Positions 63,885 through 64,000 of a DNA stretch of 64,000 bases are shown here, piece by piece (position 1 is the stretch's first letter; the number at the start of each line of letters is the position of its first letter). This DNA comes from ZC4RG29 sp964521255. GTDB lineage: Bacteria > Bacteroidota > Bacteroidia > Cytophagales > Cyclobacteriaceae. The notes below the pieces were generated by a model. The model did not search any database. It was given only the letters and a program-made list of their open reading frames with translations, and had not been told where the DNA came from. Position numbers and translations under genes: made by a program. The stretch covers positions 6,112 through 70,111 of the forward strand of contig CAZFRM010000026.1 of NCBI GenBank assembly GCA_964521255.1, read 5' to 3'.

Positions 63885-64000
63885 AGTTAAGGGCATCTCT
63901 AAAAACTATTTTTTTATTTGGCCTCATCCCTTCCCTTCTCCGATAGAGCTTGTCTATACCCATATCTTTTTTGGAAAAAAGAGGAACGGATGATAAATTC
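63885..64000. mobile_element. Left part of a second MITE-like copy (cut by the window edge)
   Basis: agttaagggcatctct at 63885-63900 and the following a-run match the left end of the element at 32094. Then comes ggcctcatccc (63920) and cttctccgatagag, which resembles the reverse complement of the central hairpin region of the first copy. So a related element with its core in the other orientation seems to begin here. Confidence 0.5.

Noticed and set aside
1..64000. CRISPR arrays, rRNA genes and riboswitches
   Set aside because: No regularly spaced repeat series, no rRNA-like sequence and no recognisable riboswitch core was seen.

Overview
The window looks like chromosomal DNA of a Bacteroidota bacterium, probably in or near the Cytophagales. 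The evidence is a long secreted protein ending in a gliding/type-IX-secretion C-terminal domain, Bacteroidota-style paralogues (PurF-like amidotransferase, NRDE protein, PduO-type adenosyltransferase, tgt next to an LptF/G permease), A+T-rich spacers, weak Shine-Dalgarno sites and many TTG/GTG starts. Housekeeping genes surround two accessory insertions.

Layout. 0.1-6 kb: a ceramidase-like membrane-anchored protein, the helicase hrpB, a tiny lysine-rich protein on the minus strand behind a shared terminator, a carbonic-anhydrase-like protein, and tRNA-Arg(CCG) with its terminator. 6.3-24.2 kb: a defence-type island directly behind the tRNA. It has a plus-strand primase-helicase (AEP-TOTE type) facing a minus-strand gene string that reads, in transcription order: 1773-aa DUF1998-type helicase with a nuclease-like end, Fic/Doc protein, SNF2 helicase (DrmD-like), AlbA_2 ATPase, N-terminal piece of an Eco57I/PglX/DrmMI-type methyltransferase, C-terminal piece of the same enzyme fused to a VapB45-like antitoxin, VapC45-like PIN protein, and RES-domain protein. 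Most junctions are overlaps or gaps under 12 bases. 25.1-43.7 kb: a histidine kinase with two tandem STAS-like proteins, rlmD, the large secreted protein, VOC protein, a 255-bp MITE-like repeat, beta-barrel protein, thioesterase, M61 peptidase, MATE pump, NUDIX hydrolase, rnhB, NRDE protein, alpha/beta hydrolase, a PIN toxin-antitoxin pair, a LolD-like ATPase, cobalamin adenosyltransferase and ilvE. 43.8-58 kb: a PurF-like enzyme and a partial Complex I cluster (nuoH, I, J, K, L, M, N), interrupted between nuoH and nuoI by a TPR histidine kinase and a type II restriction-modification pair. 58-64 kb: fabI, ispE, a DMT transporter, LptF/G-type permease, glutamine cyclotransferase and tgt.

The most interesting unit is the 9.4-24.2 kb string. 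It combines the protein types of DISARM/Druantia-like anti-phage systems (large DUF1998 helicase, SNF2 helicase, large adenine methyltransferase) with three toxin-type proteins (Fic, PIN, RES). The methyltransferase has lost its whole catalytic core, and its remaining C-terminal half carries an antitoxin directly followed by the cognate-type toxin. No known named system was matched exactly. All family calls come from reading the sequence by eye, without database searches.
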